A DNA stretch of 29,996 nucleotides. Origin: Lentinus brumalis. Lineage: Eukaryota; Basidiomycota; Agaricomycetes; Polyporales; Polyporaceae. This document shows positions 29,935 through 29,996 of the stretch, piece after piece (the stretch's first letter is position 1; each line of letters opens with the position of its first letter). The position numbers were made by a program, and so were the translations under genes. The stretch lies in NCBI GenBank assembly GCA_001792895.1, contig MARA01000114.1, forward strand, positions 1 to 29,996, given 5' to 3'. Below the pieces are notes generated by a model that worked only from the letters and a program-made list of their open reading frames with translations, was not told the DNA's origin and did no database searches.

Positions 29935-29996
29935 GTCTGTCTGTCTACACATTGGCATGGTGGAGGAGTTCACAGACTCTGTTGCCATGCAGATGT

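Larger units (their letters stand above)
29194..29996. other. Non-coding right flank
   Basis: I see no supported gene in this 803-bp end. It contains the 3' UTR of the 720-aa gene, the C run, three CACGTG E-box-like hexamers (near 29418, 29449 and 29669) and hairpins near the right edge. Short open frames on both strands look like chance. Confidence 0.5.

Noticed and set aside
1..29996. Search by eye for a KDZ or other transposase, reverse transcriptase, or LTRs
   Set aside because: I saw no reverse-transcriptase YxDD context, no DDE-like or KDZ-like cysteine clusters, and no long direct terminal repeats. The 28-bp inverted repeat at 16.9-17.2 kb encloses only about 200 bp of promoter-like sequence.

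Overview
The window looks like nuclear DNA of a mushroom-forming basidiomycete (Agaricomycetes; a polypore-type genome is my guess). Genes are interrupted by many introns of about 40-70 nt with GTRNGY donors, CTRAY branch points and YAG acceptors, the sequence is GC-rich, and both strands carry genes. I found no rRNA, tRNA, CRISPR array, reverse transcriptase or recognisable transposase. Most proteins belong to families I cannot name, so this reads as accessory, lineage-specific sequence rather than a housekeeping block. All gene models below were assembled by hand from splice signals and checked by codon arithmetic.

Layout, left to right. (1) 1-1149, minus: start of a large unknown protein running off the left edge, a paralogue of the gene at 13280-16033. 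(2) 1150-3780: no convincing gene; holds a short interspersed motif in both orientations and a diverged tandem duplication. (3) 3782-5608, plus: eight-exon, 478-aa 2-oxoglutarate/Fe(II) dioxygenase of TET/JBP type. (4) 5708-6789, minus: unknown 305-aa protein, convergent with it. (5) 7333-8566, plus: six-cysteine cluster plus coiled-coil protein. (6) 9456-12152, plus: seven-exon, about 777-aa unknown protein. (7) 12.4-13.1 kb: degenerate direct repeats, a small ORF and a strong hairpin. (8) 13280-16033, minus: 883-aa unknown protein with a splice-signal-rich leader. (9) 16.9-17.2 kb: inverted repeat around a TATA box, between that gene and a 78-aa spliced ORF at 17337-17686. (10) 17.7-18.4 kb: 16-bp minisatellite and a near-perfect long hairpin. 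(11) 18963-23810, plus: 13-exon, about 1,396-aa protein with a second, different TET/JBP-like dioxygenase domain, a Lys/Arg-rich linker and a roughly 700-aa unknown C-terminal region. (12) 23953-25307, minus (359 aa) and 26060-29193, plus (about 720 aa): a divergent pair with charged, chromatin-protein-like tails. (13) 29194-29996: non-coding, with a 22-nt C run and hairpins.

Two themes stand out. First, two TET/JBP-type dioxygenases of different architecture lie 13 kb apart among DNA-binding-like and chromatin-like proteins; fungal TET/JBP genes are known to be expanded in basidiomycetes and to oxidise 5-methylcytosine, so a DNA-modification or epigenetic island is a reasonable inference, not a proof. 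Second, four genes need exactly one extra base in or beside a G or C run to keep otherwise consistent exon models in frame (near 8.35-8.38, 10.08, 11.70, 20.33 and 26.98 kb). That pattern suggests systematic homopolymer undercounting in the assembly more than pseudogenes.
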